A DNA stretch of 18,220 bases from assembly GCA_044356745.1 (NCBI GenBank), contig JBIKVP010000039.1, positions 1 through 18,220 of the forward strand. The letters run 5' to 3'. This document shows positions 7,626 through 14,499 of this stretch, piece after piece (the stretch's first letter is position 1; every line of letters begins with the position of its first letter). The DNA comes from JBIKVP01 sp044356745 (GTDB lineage Bacteria; Pseudomonadota; Alphaproteobacteria; Rhizobiales; Beijerinckiaceae). Below the pieces are notes generated by a model. That model made no database searches and was not told where the DNA came from. It was given only the letters and a program-made list of their open reading frames with translations. The position numbers and the translations under genes are program-made.

Positions 7626-8794
7626 TCGACACGGCATCTCACAATCAACCGATGCGTTATGATGTCGCCGTTGTTGGTGTGGGTGCAGCAGGCCTTTGTA
7701 TGGCTTATGCGAGTGCGCAAAAGGGTTTGAGCACTGTTCTAATTGGCTCCCCTGCCCCTCCAGCACATGGTCGAACGGTCGCACTCTTTACGCAAGCTAT
7801 TGCTTTTTTTAAAGAAGTTGGATTATGGCCGTTTCTTGAAAATAATGCTTATCCTCTTGAAAAACTACGTATTATTGATGTCACTCATAATCTCTTTCGC
7901 GCTCCGGCGCTCGTATTCGATGCTCAAGACATTGGATTAGAGGCGATCGGCTATAGTTTTGAATTATCTCATCTGCTCAAACAACTCAGTGATGCTGTTG
8001 ATGTGCATGATCAGATCACTATCATTCCTTCACGCGTCACGGGCATGACATTGGAGACAAACGGGCGAACACTCACGCTTGAGGATGGTTCATGCGTCAA
8101 TGCTAAGCTCGTAATTGCCGCTGATGGACGCTCATCTTTCATAAGAGAATGCGCGAATATTCCAATAAAAGCATGGGATTACCGCCAAGTTGCGCTGACC
8201 GTGCGTATTCAACACACGCGCGAGCAAGGCGCTATGTCTACGGAACTGCACACGCGGCATGGCCCCTTTACATGGGTTCCTTTAAATGCCCACACATCTG
8301 GTCTTGTATGGCTGACAACGCCAGACGAAGGTAAAGTACTGAATGATTTGTCTGATACCGCGCTTGCAAAACGCATTCGTGATCAAGCGCAAGGACTTTT
8401 GGGTGACGTGACGTGTGATAATCCGCGTCAAATTGTGCCCATGAGCGGTATGAATGCACAATACCTTACAGCATCCCATCTCGCATTGATTGGCGAGACG
8501 GCGCACGCTTTTCCGCCCATAGGCGCGCAAGGGCTTAATATGACTCTCGCCGACTGTTATGCCTTAACGACAGAACTATCCACATCATTTCATGATCTGG
8601 AAACTGCACTCAAACGTTATGACAAAGCGCGTAAAACCGATATTCGGATTCGCACAACCTTGGTTGATGGTCTCAATCGCGCTTTGTTGACACCGTTACT
8701 CCCGCTTGATTTTGCACGCAGTGCTGGACTTCATGCACTCAAAACGCTCTCTCCTTTACGCCGTATCATTATGAAAGCAGGGCTAAGGCGCTAA
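7622..8794 (+). CDS. UbiH/UbiF/COQ6-family FAD-dependent hydroxylase
   Basis: This is a 390-residue flavoprotein monooxygenase of the ubiquinone-ring hydroxylase family. The FAD-binding dinucleotide fold GxGxxG is in VAVVGVGAAGLCMAYASAQKG (about residues 15-35). The family DG motif appears as AADGRSSFIRE (near 167-177), and the second FAD motif as LIGETAHAFPPIGAQGLNM (near 288-306), with Glu replacing the more common Asp of the GD motif. I regard that change as a tolerated variant seen in alphaproteobacterial homologues. It overlaps rnd by 4 bases, so the two form one operon. Which ring position it hydroxylates (C1, C5 or C6) cannot be decided from sequence, so I give no gene symbol. ubiG in the same window supports a ubiquinone role. 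Confidence 0.9.
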   Translation: MIDTASHNQPMRYDVAVVGVGAAGLCMAYASAQKGLSTVLIGSPAPPAHGRTVALFTQAIAFFKEVGLWPFLENNAYPLEKLRIIDVTHNLFRAPALVFDAQDIGLEAIGYSFELSHLLKQLSDAVDVHDQITIIPSRVTGMTLETNGRTLTLEDGSCVNAKLVIAADGRSSFIRECANIPIKAWDYRQVALTVRIQHTREQGAMSTELHTRHGPFTWVPLNAHTSGLVWLTTPDEGKVLNDLSDTALAKRIRDQAQGLLGDVTCDNPRQIVPMSGMNAQYLTASHLALIGETAHAFPPIGAQGLNMTLADCYALTTELSTSFHDLETALKRYDKARKTDIRIRTTLVDGLNRALLTPLLPLDFARSAGLHALKTLSPLRRIIMKAGLRR

Positions 8795-8812
8795 GTTTAA
8801 GCACATTTCAAT

Positions 8813-8826
8813 AAAATGATCATTTT
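8813..8826. repeat. Perfect 14-bp palindrome AAAATGATCATTTT
   Basis: A perfect dyad lies 18 bases after the ubiH-type stop codon. It has no T-run and very low GC, so it would be a poor terminator. It could be a protein-binding site upstream of the tRNA gene, or simply chance in AT-rich DNA. Confidence 0.35.
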
Positions 8827-8890
8827 GATTCAATGTAGGACTTGTTTTTACAGGAATCCTGTTTTATCCAAGTCTCTCAAGATAAAGCTG

Positions 8891-8922
8891 ATGTGCGTCT
8901 CTCTCCCGCACATTAGTTTTTA
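8891..8922 (+). terminator. Candidate Rho-independent terminator of rnd-ubiH operon
   Basis: ATGTGCG at 8891-8897 pairs perfectly with CGCACAT at 8907-8913 across a 9-base pyrimidine loop, followed by TAGTTTTTA at 8914-8922. It ends right before tRNA-Asn, so it either closes the upstream operon or sits in the tRNA leader. The interrupted T-run lowers confidence. Confidence 0.5.
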
Positions 8923-8923
8923 T

Positions 8924-8998
8924 TCCCGGATAGCTCAGCGGTAGAGCAATCGGCTGTTAACCGATTGGTCGCAGGTTCGAATCCTGCTCCGGGAGCCA
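8924..8998 (+). tRNA. tRNA-Asn (anticodon GTT)
   Basis: A complete cloverleaf is visible. The acceptor stem TCCCGGA (8924-8930) pairs with TCCGGGA (8988-8994), and G8995 is the discriminator, followed by an encoded CCA. The D arm is AGCTCAGCGGTAGAGC. The anticodon arm ATCGGCTGTTAACCGAT carries GTT in the loop CTGTTAA. The T arm has GGTTCGAATCC. Directly downstream, within about 35 bases, begins a decapitated restriction-modification gene, which suggests that this tRNA once served as an integration site. Confidence 0.97.
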
Positions 8999-9620
8999 TT
9001 GCTTGTAACATTTACCGCGAACCTGCTGCTTTTTTGCTCCTAAAGATTTCACTTATCAGGCAGCTTATGACGCTGGTTTCAAGCTTGATGAGTTCATGCC
9101 AATTAATTCATCAGGCATTACTACACATCGAGATCATTTTGTACTCGATATGGATAAAAATATTTTGGAACAGCGCGTAAGGCGATTTTTTGATGTGCGC
9201 ATTCCCGACGAAACAATCCGAAGAGAAATGGAATTGAAGGATAATAGAGATTGGCAGTTGGCGACAGCCCGCTATTCAGTGAAATTTGACGAAAACAATT
9301 TTAAGATATGTGCATATCGCCCTTTTGATGTGCGATCTATTTATTATCATTCCAGCGTGATTGATTTTGATCGAAATGCCGTGATGCAGCATTTTCTAGC
9401 TGGCGAGAATGTCGGCCTTTTAATTCCCAAACAATCAACCGATGGCATTGGTGCCTTGTTTGTGAACACCATGGCAGGCCACAAATCCTTCACAGCTTAT
9501 GATCGTAATTTTCTCTTCCCCCTCTACCTCTACCCCTCCGAAAACGACCTCGACCAGACTCGACGTATCAACTTCGACCCGAAAATCTATGCTGCAATTT
9601 GTAAAGCAGCTGGCCTCTTT

Positions 9621-9677
9621 CCCTCTCCCCTTGCGGGAGAAGGTGGATCGACGCGAAGCGGCGAGACGGGTGAGGGG
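9621..9677 (+). repeat. GC-rich palindromic repeat, copy A
   Basis: This copy begins CCCTCTCCCC and ends GGGTGAGGGG, and translates as PSPLAGEGGSTRSGETGEG. Its bases 9625-9646 are the exact reverse complement of 9716-9737 in copy B, so A and B form a head-to-head pair with 22-base arms. Confidence 0.85.
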
Positions 9678-9695
9678 TTTTTCTTATCAAATCAT

Positions 9696-9742
9696 CCCTC
9701 ATCCGGCTCTTCGAGCCACCTTCTCCCGCAAGGGGAGAAGGG
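9696..9742 (-). repeat. GC-rich palindromic repeat, copy B (inverted)
   Basis: This is the inverted partner of copy A, with core CACCTTCTCCCGCAAGGGGA. It is itself partly self-complementary (CTTCTCCC and GGGGAGAAG) and translates in the host frame as PSSGSSSHLLPQGEKG. Confidence 0.85.
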
Positions 9743-9755
9743 AAATTCGCCTCTT

Positions 9756-9821
9756 CCGTCAGCTTCGCTGACACCTTCTCCCACAGGGGGAGAAGGGGGT
9801 ATATCCTCAGGGGGAGAAGGG
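9756..9821 (-). repeat. GC-rich palindromic repeat, copy C plus a partial copy
   Basis: It has the same orientation as copy B. CACCTTCTCCCACAGGGGGA shows the same core with substitutions, preceded by the small dyad GTCAGCTTCGCTGAC at 9758-9772. A partial repeat, CAGGGGGAGAAGGG, follows at 9808-9821. It translates as PSPTGGEGG in the host frame and marks the left border of the DUF559 domain. Confidence 0.75.
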
Positions 9822-10192
9822 TACAGAGCAAAAGAACGGGAGCAGGCAAAACATAGTCTGCTGCTCGAGCGCGCTCGCGACATGCGCAAAGAGCCAACAG
9901 AGGCCGAAAGGAAACTCTGGCAGATTTTGCGTGGACGACGGTTTTCAGGGTTTAAATTCCGTCGGCAGGTGCCAATAGGAGACTACATTGCGGATTTCGT
10001 ATGCCATGAAGCAAAGCTGATTGTGGAAGCGGATGGCTCCCAACATGCGGATAATGACTATGACAAGATGCGTGATGCATGGTTCGCAGCCCAAGGGTAC
10101 CGAGTCACGCGTTTCTGGAATCATGAGATTTTGCACCAGACGAGAGTTATTGAAGACACCATCTGGCGGGATGTGAATACGCCTTTATTTAG

Positions 10193-10242
10193 CCCCTCAT
10201 CCGTCCCTTCGGGATCCCTTCTCCCTCAAGGGGAGAAGGGGG
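10193..10242 (-). repeat. GC-rich palindromic repeat, copy E (right border)
   Basis: It begins CCCCTCATCC and ends GGGGAGAAGGGGG, in the same orientation as B and C, with an internal CCCTTCGGG dyad. It lies directly after the DUF559 domain and translates as SPSSVPSGSLLPQGEKG. It forms the right edge of the cassette before the host R-M sequence resumes. Confidence 0.8.
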
Positions 10243-10777
10243 CAAGTCAGCAAGGAGAGGATAAAAAGCCTCCTGAATTGCAAGTCTTTGATTATATTTA
10301 CGGTGTGCTTCACTGCCCAGCCTATCGCGAGACCTATGCGCAGTTTCTGAAAATCGATTTTCCACGTATTCCTTATCCCTCATCGCCAGACAGTTTTGCT
10401 GACATTTCTGCCAAGGGCGAGCAACTGCGCCGACTGCACCTGATGGAACCTGCTGCCATTGGAGATACCCCCTATCCTTTTAAAGGAGATGGCGATTGCA
10501 CTGTGGAGAAGCCTTATTTTGAGGCTAGCAAAGTGTTTATCAACAAGGCGCAATATTTTGAAGGCGTGACGCTTCTCGCTTGGGAATTTTATATAGGCGG
10601 CTACCAACCAGCGCAGAAATGGCTTAAAGATCGCAAGGGACGGCAGCTTTCTTTTGAGGATGTGAAGCACTATCAGCGCATTATCAAAATCTTATCTGAG
10701 ACACACCGCATCATGCAGACGATTATTTTACCGCTGGAGATTTAACGGACGCGCAAAAACGCATGACAGACTATCTC

Positions 10778-10888
10778 TTAAAGCGCCTTCACCAACATCA
10801 ACCGAATGACCGTGATGAGCACACCTCCAAGCGCAATGATCATAGCGCCTGTCTTGATCGTCATCTGTTCATTGAGCTTTATGCCCAA
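10778..10888 (-). CDS. Possible small membrane protein (36 residues)
   Basis: A short minus-strand frame starts with TTG at 10888-10886, 5 bases before the stop of the upstream N/Q-rich gene (10881-10879), so the two overlap. It encodes a polar start (GIKLNEQ), then a strongly hydrophobic stretch (AMIIALGGVLITVIRLMLV), and ends KAL. This is the pattern of a single-pass small membrane protein. An in-frame ATG at 10864 would give 28 residues. GGCGGA upstream of TTG could act as a ribosome site. I do not recognise a family. The evidence is only hydrophobicity, overlap and the lack of any other gene here. Confidence 0.35.
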   Translation of the reverse strand: MGIKLNEQMTIKTGAMIIALGGVLITVIRLMLVKAL

Positions 10889-11628
10889 TATCCGCCCTGT
10901 GGCGCGAGTGCGTAGTTATTCCATTGTGTGGGCATCTGAAGTCGCAACTGCGGAAGTGTCATCAAATTGCCTGCAACGAGTGGACTCGCTTGCATGGCAT
11001 TATAAACAGGCCATTGTGGCCAGTTTTGAGCCGCATAACCATAAGGATTATTCTGTTGTGTCGTGTACATGTCTCCTCCCCAAGGAACAGGTGCGGTAAT
11101 GTTATTCGGAAACTGCTGACTAAATAATAAATCGTTGAGTGGTCTCGAGATAATCGTGCCGGAAATCGGTGTAAGATTATTTCCCGTAATCGCCGTGTTG
11201 CCATTTAATGGATTAATGAGTGTGTTATTAAGAGAGCCGCTTCCGTTAAGTGGGTTGATCAGCCCATTGTTGATGAGATTTGGATTGCCTCCCGTCAGTA
11301 ACGCATACGGATTAATTGACGTGCCGTTTATTTGATTAGGTTGGGCAACTGCTTGACTTGCCAGATGTTGTTTGAGTGATCCACCGCGATTAAGAAGCAA
11401 ATAAGCGGGATCTTGTAGATCAGGCGTCGTTGTTGATGACTGCGAATTTGCTTGGCCTTCTGAGCCATTTTGGGTATTATTTTGCGAGATTGATAACGCC
11501 GATTGACGTAAGGCATTTAAAACCGCATCAAAACCATAAACCTGCGGCTGATACACACCGAATGCGCCTGTTTGCTGACGCGGTATTTGAATCGGTGTTG
11601 TCCCCATACGGGGTGTGATAATCGCCAT
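10879..11628 (-). CDS. Unrecognised N/Q-rich low-complexity protein
   Basis: I do not recognise this 249-residue protein. It is rich in Asn, Gln, Pro, Leu and aromatic residues with very few charged ones. A central segment has two near-identical 15-residue units (NLINNGLINPLNGSG then SLNNTLINPLNGNTA). The C-terminus is Trp/Tyr/Pro/Gln-rich (WPQWPVYNAMQ... QWNNYALAPQGGYWA). There is no obvious signal peptide, membrane segment or catalytic motif. The ATG at 11628 has GAGGGA 8 bases upstream; a GTG at 11631 is in frame just before it. It lies in the accessory segment between the R-M remnant and the aminotransferase, and a possible small membrane protein overlaps its end. A surface or structural role is possible on composition alone, but that is a guess. 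That it is a real gene is supported by length and a good ribosome site. Confidence 0.65.
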   Translation of the reverse strand: MAIITPRMGTTPIQIPRQQTGAFGVYQPQVYGFDAVLNALRQSALSISQNNTQNGSEGQANSQSSTTTPDLQDPAYLLLNRGGSLKQHLASQAVAQPNQINGTSINPYALLTGGNPNLINNGLINPLNGSGSLNNTLINPLNGNTAITGNNLTPISGTIISRPLNDLLFSQQFPNNITAPVPWGGDMYTTQQNNPYGYAAQNWPQWPVYNAMQASPLVAGNLMTLPQLRLQMPTQWNNYALAPQGGYWA

Positions 11629-11818
11629 CACGCAAATCCCTCATATCATTTTTCACCTTTCCTGTTGCCGCATTCAGGGGAAAAATGATGCCTTCACTAT
11701 TCAACTATGGCCGAATATTCATAGTAAAAGGTTGCCATAATATGCATAATTTTTGAAGTTTAATCCTGTATTTACCTTAATAAGATTTGTATAAGGCTTG
11801 ACACTGTGAAGACACATC

Positions 11819-13033
11819 ATGCCCTTTAAAACGCCTCCCCCTTTGCAAACACATATCAATAAGTGCTCCTCACGCCTTGATAAGGTCGCGCCTTTTTTAG
11901 CAATGGATGTCATGGCACAAGCGAAGGTGCGTACCCTCAACGGTGAGAGCATTGTTCATATGGAAGTGGGTGAACCTTCTGCCTCAACCCCATTGGGCAT
12001 TAAGCAAGCAGCCATTGATGCGCTTAATCATGGTAATGTTGGTTACACGCAAGCGCTAGGCTTACCCGCACTACGCGCTCGCATCGCTCAGCATTATGCA
12101 GACCAATATCGTATCACGATTCCCATGGAGCGCGTGGTTGTCACGACGGGTTCATCGGCTGGTTTTGTTTTAAGCTTTTTAACGCTTTTTAATGCAGGGG
12201 ATCGCGTAGCGATTGCCTGTCCGGGCTATCCTGCTTATCGCAATATTTTGTCAGCACTTGATCTTGAACCCGTACTCATTCCCTCAGGTGCTGATGAAGG
12301 CTGGATCATGAGCGCTCAAGCAATTATGGCAGCGCATAATCAAAAGCCGCTTCACGGGGTTTTGGTGATGAGTCCTGCTAACCCCACCGGCAAGATGATG
12401 TCTGCTCATGAACTTTCTGGACTGACAAGCACATGTCAAAACCTTGGTCTTCCACTCATATCAGATGAGATTTATCATGGTTTGACTTTTGAATCCGAAG
12501 CGACAACGGCGCTTCATGCAAATGATCAGGCAATCATCATAAATAGCTTTTCAAAATATTATGCCATGACAGGTTGGCGCATCGGTTGGATGATTGTGCC
12601 CGATCATTTTGTGCGTCCCATTGAGCGCTTAACGCAAAATCTTTATATCAGCGCACCATATCTAAGCCAAATTGCTGCCATTAAAGCGTTTGATGCACGC
12701 GATGATTTGGAGGCCATACGACAGGATTATGCCGCGAATCGTGCGCTTTTGCTTGAAGCGCTGCCGAGACTTGGATTAACGCGCTTTGCTCCAGCTGACG
12801 GTGCATTTTACATTTACGCTGACATTTCTGATTTTGCATCAGATTCAATCAGCTTTTGCCAAGCACTCCTTGATGAGACAGGTGTTGCAGCAACACCTGG
12901 GCTGGATTTTGATCCGGTCAATGGACATCGTTACGTGCGATTTTCTTATGCCGGCTCTTTCACTGACTGCACTAACCTCATCGAAAGACTAACAAAATGG
13001 CCCAAAATACACGCACAACGTGCGTATATTTAA
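11819..13033 (+). CDS. Class I/II PLP-dependent aminotransferase
   Basis: This is a 404-residue fold-type I aminotransferase, closest in appearance to aspartate/alanine-type enzymes. The N-terminus has PFLAMDVMAQAK and HMEVGEPSASTP, typical of this group. PLP-site features follow in order: TTGSSAGFVLSF, the SPANPTGK motif with its conserved Asn, ISDEIYHGL with the Asp-Glu-Ile-Tyr that contacts the cofactor, and INSFSKYYAMTGWRIGW, with Lys246 as the Schiff-base lysine and Arg following. YVRFSYAGS near the C-terminus carries the substrate-carboxylate Arg. The amino-acid specificity cannot be assigned, so no symbol is given. ATG 11819 has only a weak ribosome site (GAAG), and later starts would cut into the N-terminal helix. 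The gene stands alone, with the opposite-strand N/Q-rich gene upstream. Confidence 0.9.
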   Translation: MPFKTPPPLQTHINKCSSRLDKVAPFLAMDVMAQAKVRTLNGESIVHMEVGEPSASTPLGIKQAAIDALNHGNVGYTQALGLPALRARIAQHYADQYRITIPMERVVVTTGSSAGFVLSFLTLFNAGDRVAIACPGYPAYRNILSALDLEPVLIPSGADEGWIMSAQAIMAAHNQKPLHGVLVMSPANPTGKMMSAHELSGLTSTCQNLGLPLISDEIYHGLTFESEATTALHANDQAIIINSFSKYYAMTGWRIGWMIVPDHFVRPIERLTQNLYISAPYLSQIAAIKAFDARDDLEAIRQDYAANRALLLEALPRLGLTRFAPADGAFYIYADISDFASDSISFCQALLDETGVAATPGLDFDPVNGHRYVRFSYAGSFTDCTNLIERLTKWPKIHAQRAYI

Positions 13034-13264
13034 GAGCATCTTAAGACTGCTTTGACATACTCCGCATTGCGATTAGGACTGTGTTATCCAAAGTGGAAAG
13101 TTAAAAACGCTTGCCATTAGTGCGTTTCGACTTTAGATGAATGAGGCATTCCGTCGTGTTTTGGCACAAAGTGAGCGCGAATTCATGCGCTGTTACAATG
13201 TGCAGGCTATGCGGTCAAAGGTGAGCTTCACTTTTAAAAACCGCAAAATAAAGGAGTGAGCGTT

Positions 13265-14353
13265 TTGGTCGATCATCAAAAACGTCAATTGAGTTTTGCG
13301 GCTTTAAACACACATCGCCGCATGATCGTCAAAATAGCTGGCGTTGCTGCCGTCTCTCTTGCTGCCGCAAATTGCAGCCAACCTGTCGGGCAAAAAATCA
13401 GCAAAGGCGGCATAGATCCTAAATATGGGGTCGCTGCTAGCCCACGTGTTGTTGATGAGGGACAAGAGGTTCCCAAAGGCGGTGGACGAAAAATGGTCGG
13501 CAAGCCATACACCATCGCTGGAAAACGTTACACTCCCTATGACAAGCCAATTGGTTACAAAATTTCTGGAACTGCGTCGTGGTATGGTTCAGCCTTTCAT
13601 GGACGACGCACGGCGAATGGTGAAGTGTTTGATCGTCATTCATTCTTGGCAGCGCATCCCACAATGCCCTTACCTAGCTATGCGCGCGTCACCAATAAGC
13701 GCAATGGGCACTCAATTGTTGTGCGCGTGAATGATCGCGGTCCTTACCATGGTGCGCGTGTTCTGGATGTATCAGAGCGTGTCGCTGAAGCGCTTGATTT
13801 TAAACGCATGGGCGTTGCATCCGTGACAGTCGAATATCTAGGCGGGGCTGATCTTAAAGGCAGTGATGATCGCAAGTTGATTGCGTCGTTACGTGTTGAC
13901 GGTAAATCTGCCCCATTTAATGGCCCAACAGGACGCACACTTGTTGCAAGCTCCAACTCTTTCGCGCCATCATCAGAAGCTTCACCCGAAACGACTTCAG
14001 CGCTTCGCCAAACAATCAGTTCTCACTCTGAACCTGTAACGGAAGAAACTACTTCGCCACCGCGCCTTGCATCACTCTTTGGAGCAGCGCCAGAAGCACC
14101 AAAAGCACAAATAGCTGAAGCACCTGCCAGCATGGCATCTCTTGATGTTGGAGCATTAACGACAGCCCCCCTTCCCCCTGAACGTCCGTTTCAGGTTGCC
14201 TCAGCCTCCAGCAACACACGCCCTAGTGCTGAAACGAGTGTCGGGGAAAGTGTTGATGATACGAGCGCCACAATTCAACCTACACAGGTTAAAATTGTCC
14301 CACTGCCTCCCGTGCGCCCTACTGAGCGCCAACGTATTGCACGTGCCAATTAA
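13265..14353 (+). CDS. rlpA: RlpA-like septal ring lipoprotein (double-psi beta-barrel)
   Basis: RlpA proteins are envelope lipoproteins; characterised members are lytic transglycosylases cleaving stripped peptidoglycan at the septum. The domain (about residues 95-190) reads GTASWYGSAFHGRRTANGEVFD, then LPSYARVTNKRNGHSIVVRV and NDRGPYHGARVLDVSERVAEAL. The catalytic-type Asp is in NDRGPY (about residue 157). The N-terminus has a hydrophobic segment ending in the lipobox-like AAANC. No SPOR domain is present; the C-terminal 150 residues are a Ser/Pro/Thr-rich tail with PLPPERP and PLPPVRP motifs. I prefer TTG 13265, since AAGGAG at 13251-13256 lies 8 bases upstream; GTG 13256 overlaps that site and is unlikely, and ATG 13322 is a shorter alternative. 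Confidence 0.88.
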   Translation: MVDHQKRQLSFAALNTHRRMIVKIAGVAAVSLAAANCSQPVGQKISKGGIDPKYGVAASPRVVDEGQEVPKGGGRKMVGKPYTIAGKRYTPYDKPIGYKISGTASWYGSAFHGRRTANGEVFDRHSFLAAHPTMPLPSYARVTNKRNGHSIVVRVNDRGPYHGARVLDVSERVAEALDFKRMGVASVTVEYLGGADLKGSDDRKLIASLRVDGKSAPFNGPTGRTLVASSNSFAPSSEASPETTSALRQTISSHSEPVTEETTSPPRLASLFGAAPEAPKAQIAEAPASMASLDVGALTTAPLPPERPFQVASASSNTRPSAETSVGESVDDTSATIQPTQVKIVPLPPVRPTERQRIARAN

Positions 14354-14459
14354 TTTCAAATATAGGTACTGCAAATTAAATATGGGTTGTACAGTTTAAA
14401 GGCACTTGCATTTTCAGCTTATATACTCAAAAACGATCCATAGAATGTCTATAAGATAA

Positions 14460-14492
14460 CCTACCTGCCATCGTTTGCAGGATTGGGTGGAG
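14460..14492 (+). promoter_or_regulatory. Leader hairpin with CGT loop next to the thrS ribosome site
   Basis: CCTGC at 14464-14468 pairs with GCAGG at 14477-14481 around an 8-base loop that contains CGT at 14472-14474, 26-28 bases before the start codon. CCTA at 14460-14463 can extend the stem with TGGG at 14484-14487 across a two-base bulge, covering part of the ribosome site GGGTGGAG (14485-14492). In E. coli, ThrRS represses its own translation by binding a leader hairpin that mimics the tRNA-Thr anticodon arm, with CGU in the loop. The likeness is suggestive, but the loop is one base longer and the match is short. Confidence 0.3.
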
Positions 14493-14499
14493 AAATATA

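Larger units (their letters stand above)
9621..10242 (+). mobile_element. Repeat-flanked DUF559 endonuclease-domain cassette inserted in frame
   Basis: The insert consists of GC-rich palindromic repeats on both sides of a DUF559 domain at about 9846-10185 (residues 251-363 of the 549-residue ORF). The domain reads RARDMRKEPTEAERKLW, GFKFRRQVPIGDYIADFVC, LIVEADGSQH and RVTRFWNHEIL, all typical of DUF559, a Vsr/PD-(D/E)XK-related nuclease family. The acidic residues of DYIADF and VEADGSQH are intact. No ATG with a ribosome site precedes the domain within the cassette; the first internal ATG (9882, MRKEPTEAERK) would remove the first helix. It may therefore be expressed only within the host frame. 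DUF559 genes bordered by such repeats are, from general knowledge, widespread in alphaproteobacteria; the mobility mechanism is unknown to me. No transposase and no clear target duplication are visible. Confidence 0.65.
9030..10745 (+). pseudogene. Type ISP restriction-modification enzyme, 3' remnant, interrupted by a DUF559 cassette
   Basis: The frame encodes the C-terminal part of a Type ISP (single-polypeptide) restriction-modification protein. Recognisable sequence starts about 9030 (FFAPKDFTYQAAYDAGFKLD), just after an in-frame TAA at 9006-9008. No start codon precedes that region; the first ATG is 9096, inside the conserved domain. The nuclease, helicase and methyltransferase parts expected in front are absent. 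Family stretches present are INSSGITTHRDHF, YRPFDVRSIYYHSS, FDYIYGVLHCPAYRETYAQF, KIDFPRIPYP and the end FYIGGYQPAQKWLKDRKGRQ...SFEDVKHYQRI. Between KAAGL (about 9613) and PPELQVFDY (about 10270) roughly 650 bases are inserted, in frame, encoding a DUF559 domain between repeats. From ATG 9096 a 549-residue ORF remains fully open, so a product could be made, but it is unlikely to be a working restriction enzyme. Confidence 0.8.

Noticed and set aside
8965..9180. Plus-strand ORF starting inside the tRNA-Asn gene
   Set aside because: It begins within a structured RNA and runs out of frame with the restriction-gene remnant; a shadow.
9621..10242. Repeats around the DUF559 domain as a CRISPR array
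   Set aside because: Copies are inverted, unequal in length, irregularly spaced and translated; there are no uniform spacers and no cas genes.
11798..11805. CTTGACAC before the aminotransferase, resembling an alphaproteobacterial -35 box
   Set aside because: No matching -10 box at 16-18 bases, and it would place the transcript start after the start codon.
9001..11818. Active mobile island with integrase and second att site
   Set aside because: No integrase, transposase or duplicated tRNA 3' end is visible in the window; only a relic is supported.
13217..13240. Hairpin-like AAAGGTGA / TCACTTTT before rlpA
   Set aside because: Short stem with a G-T pair, a 3-base loop and no proper T-run, so neither a convincing terminator nor an operator.
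13137..13259. 40-codon ORF (MNEAFRRVLAQ...) ending 5 bases before the preferred rlpA start
   Set aside because: No ribosome site and an open frame this short is expected by chance; it cannot be excluded as a leader peptide but is not supported.
14380..14430. GGCAC...TTGCA upstream of thrS as a sigma-54 promoter
   Set aside because: The required GG-N10-GC spacing is not met.
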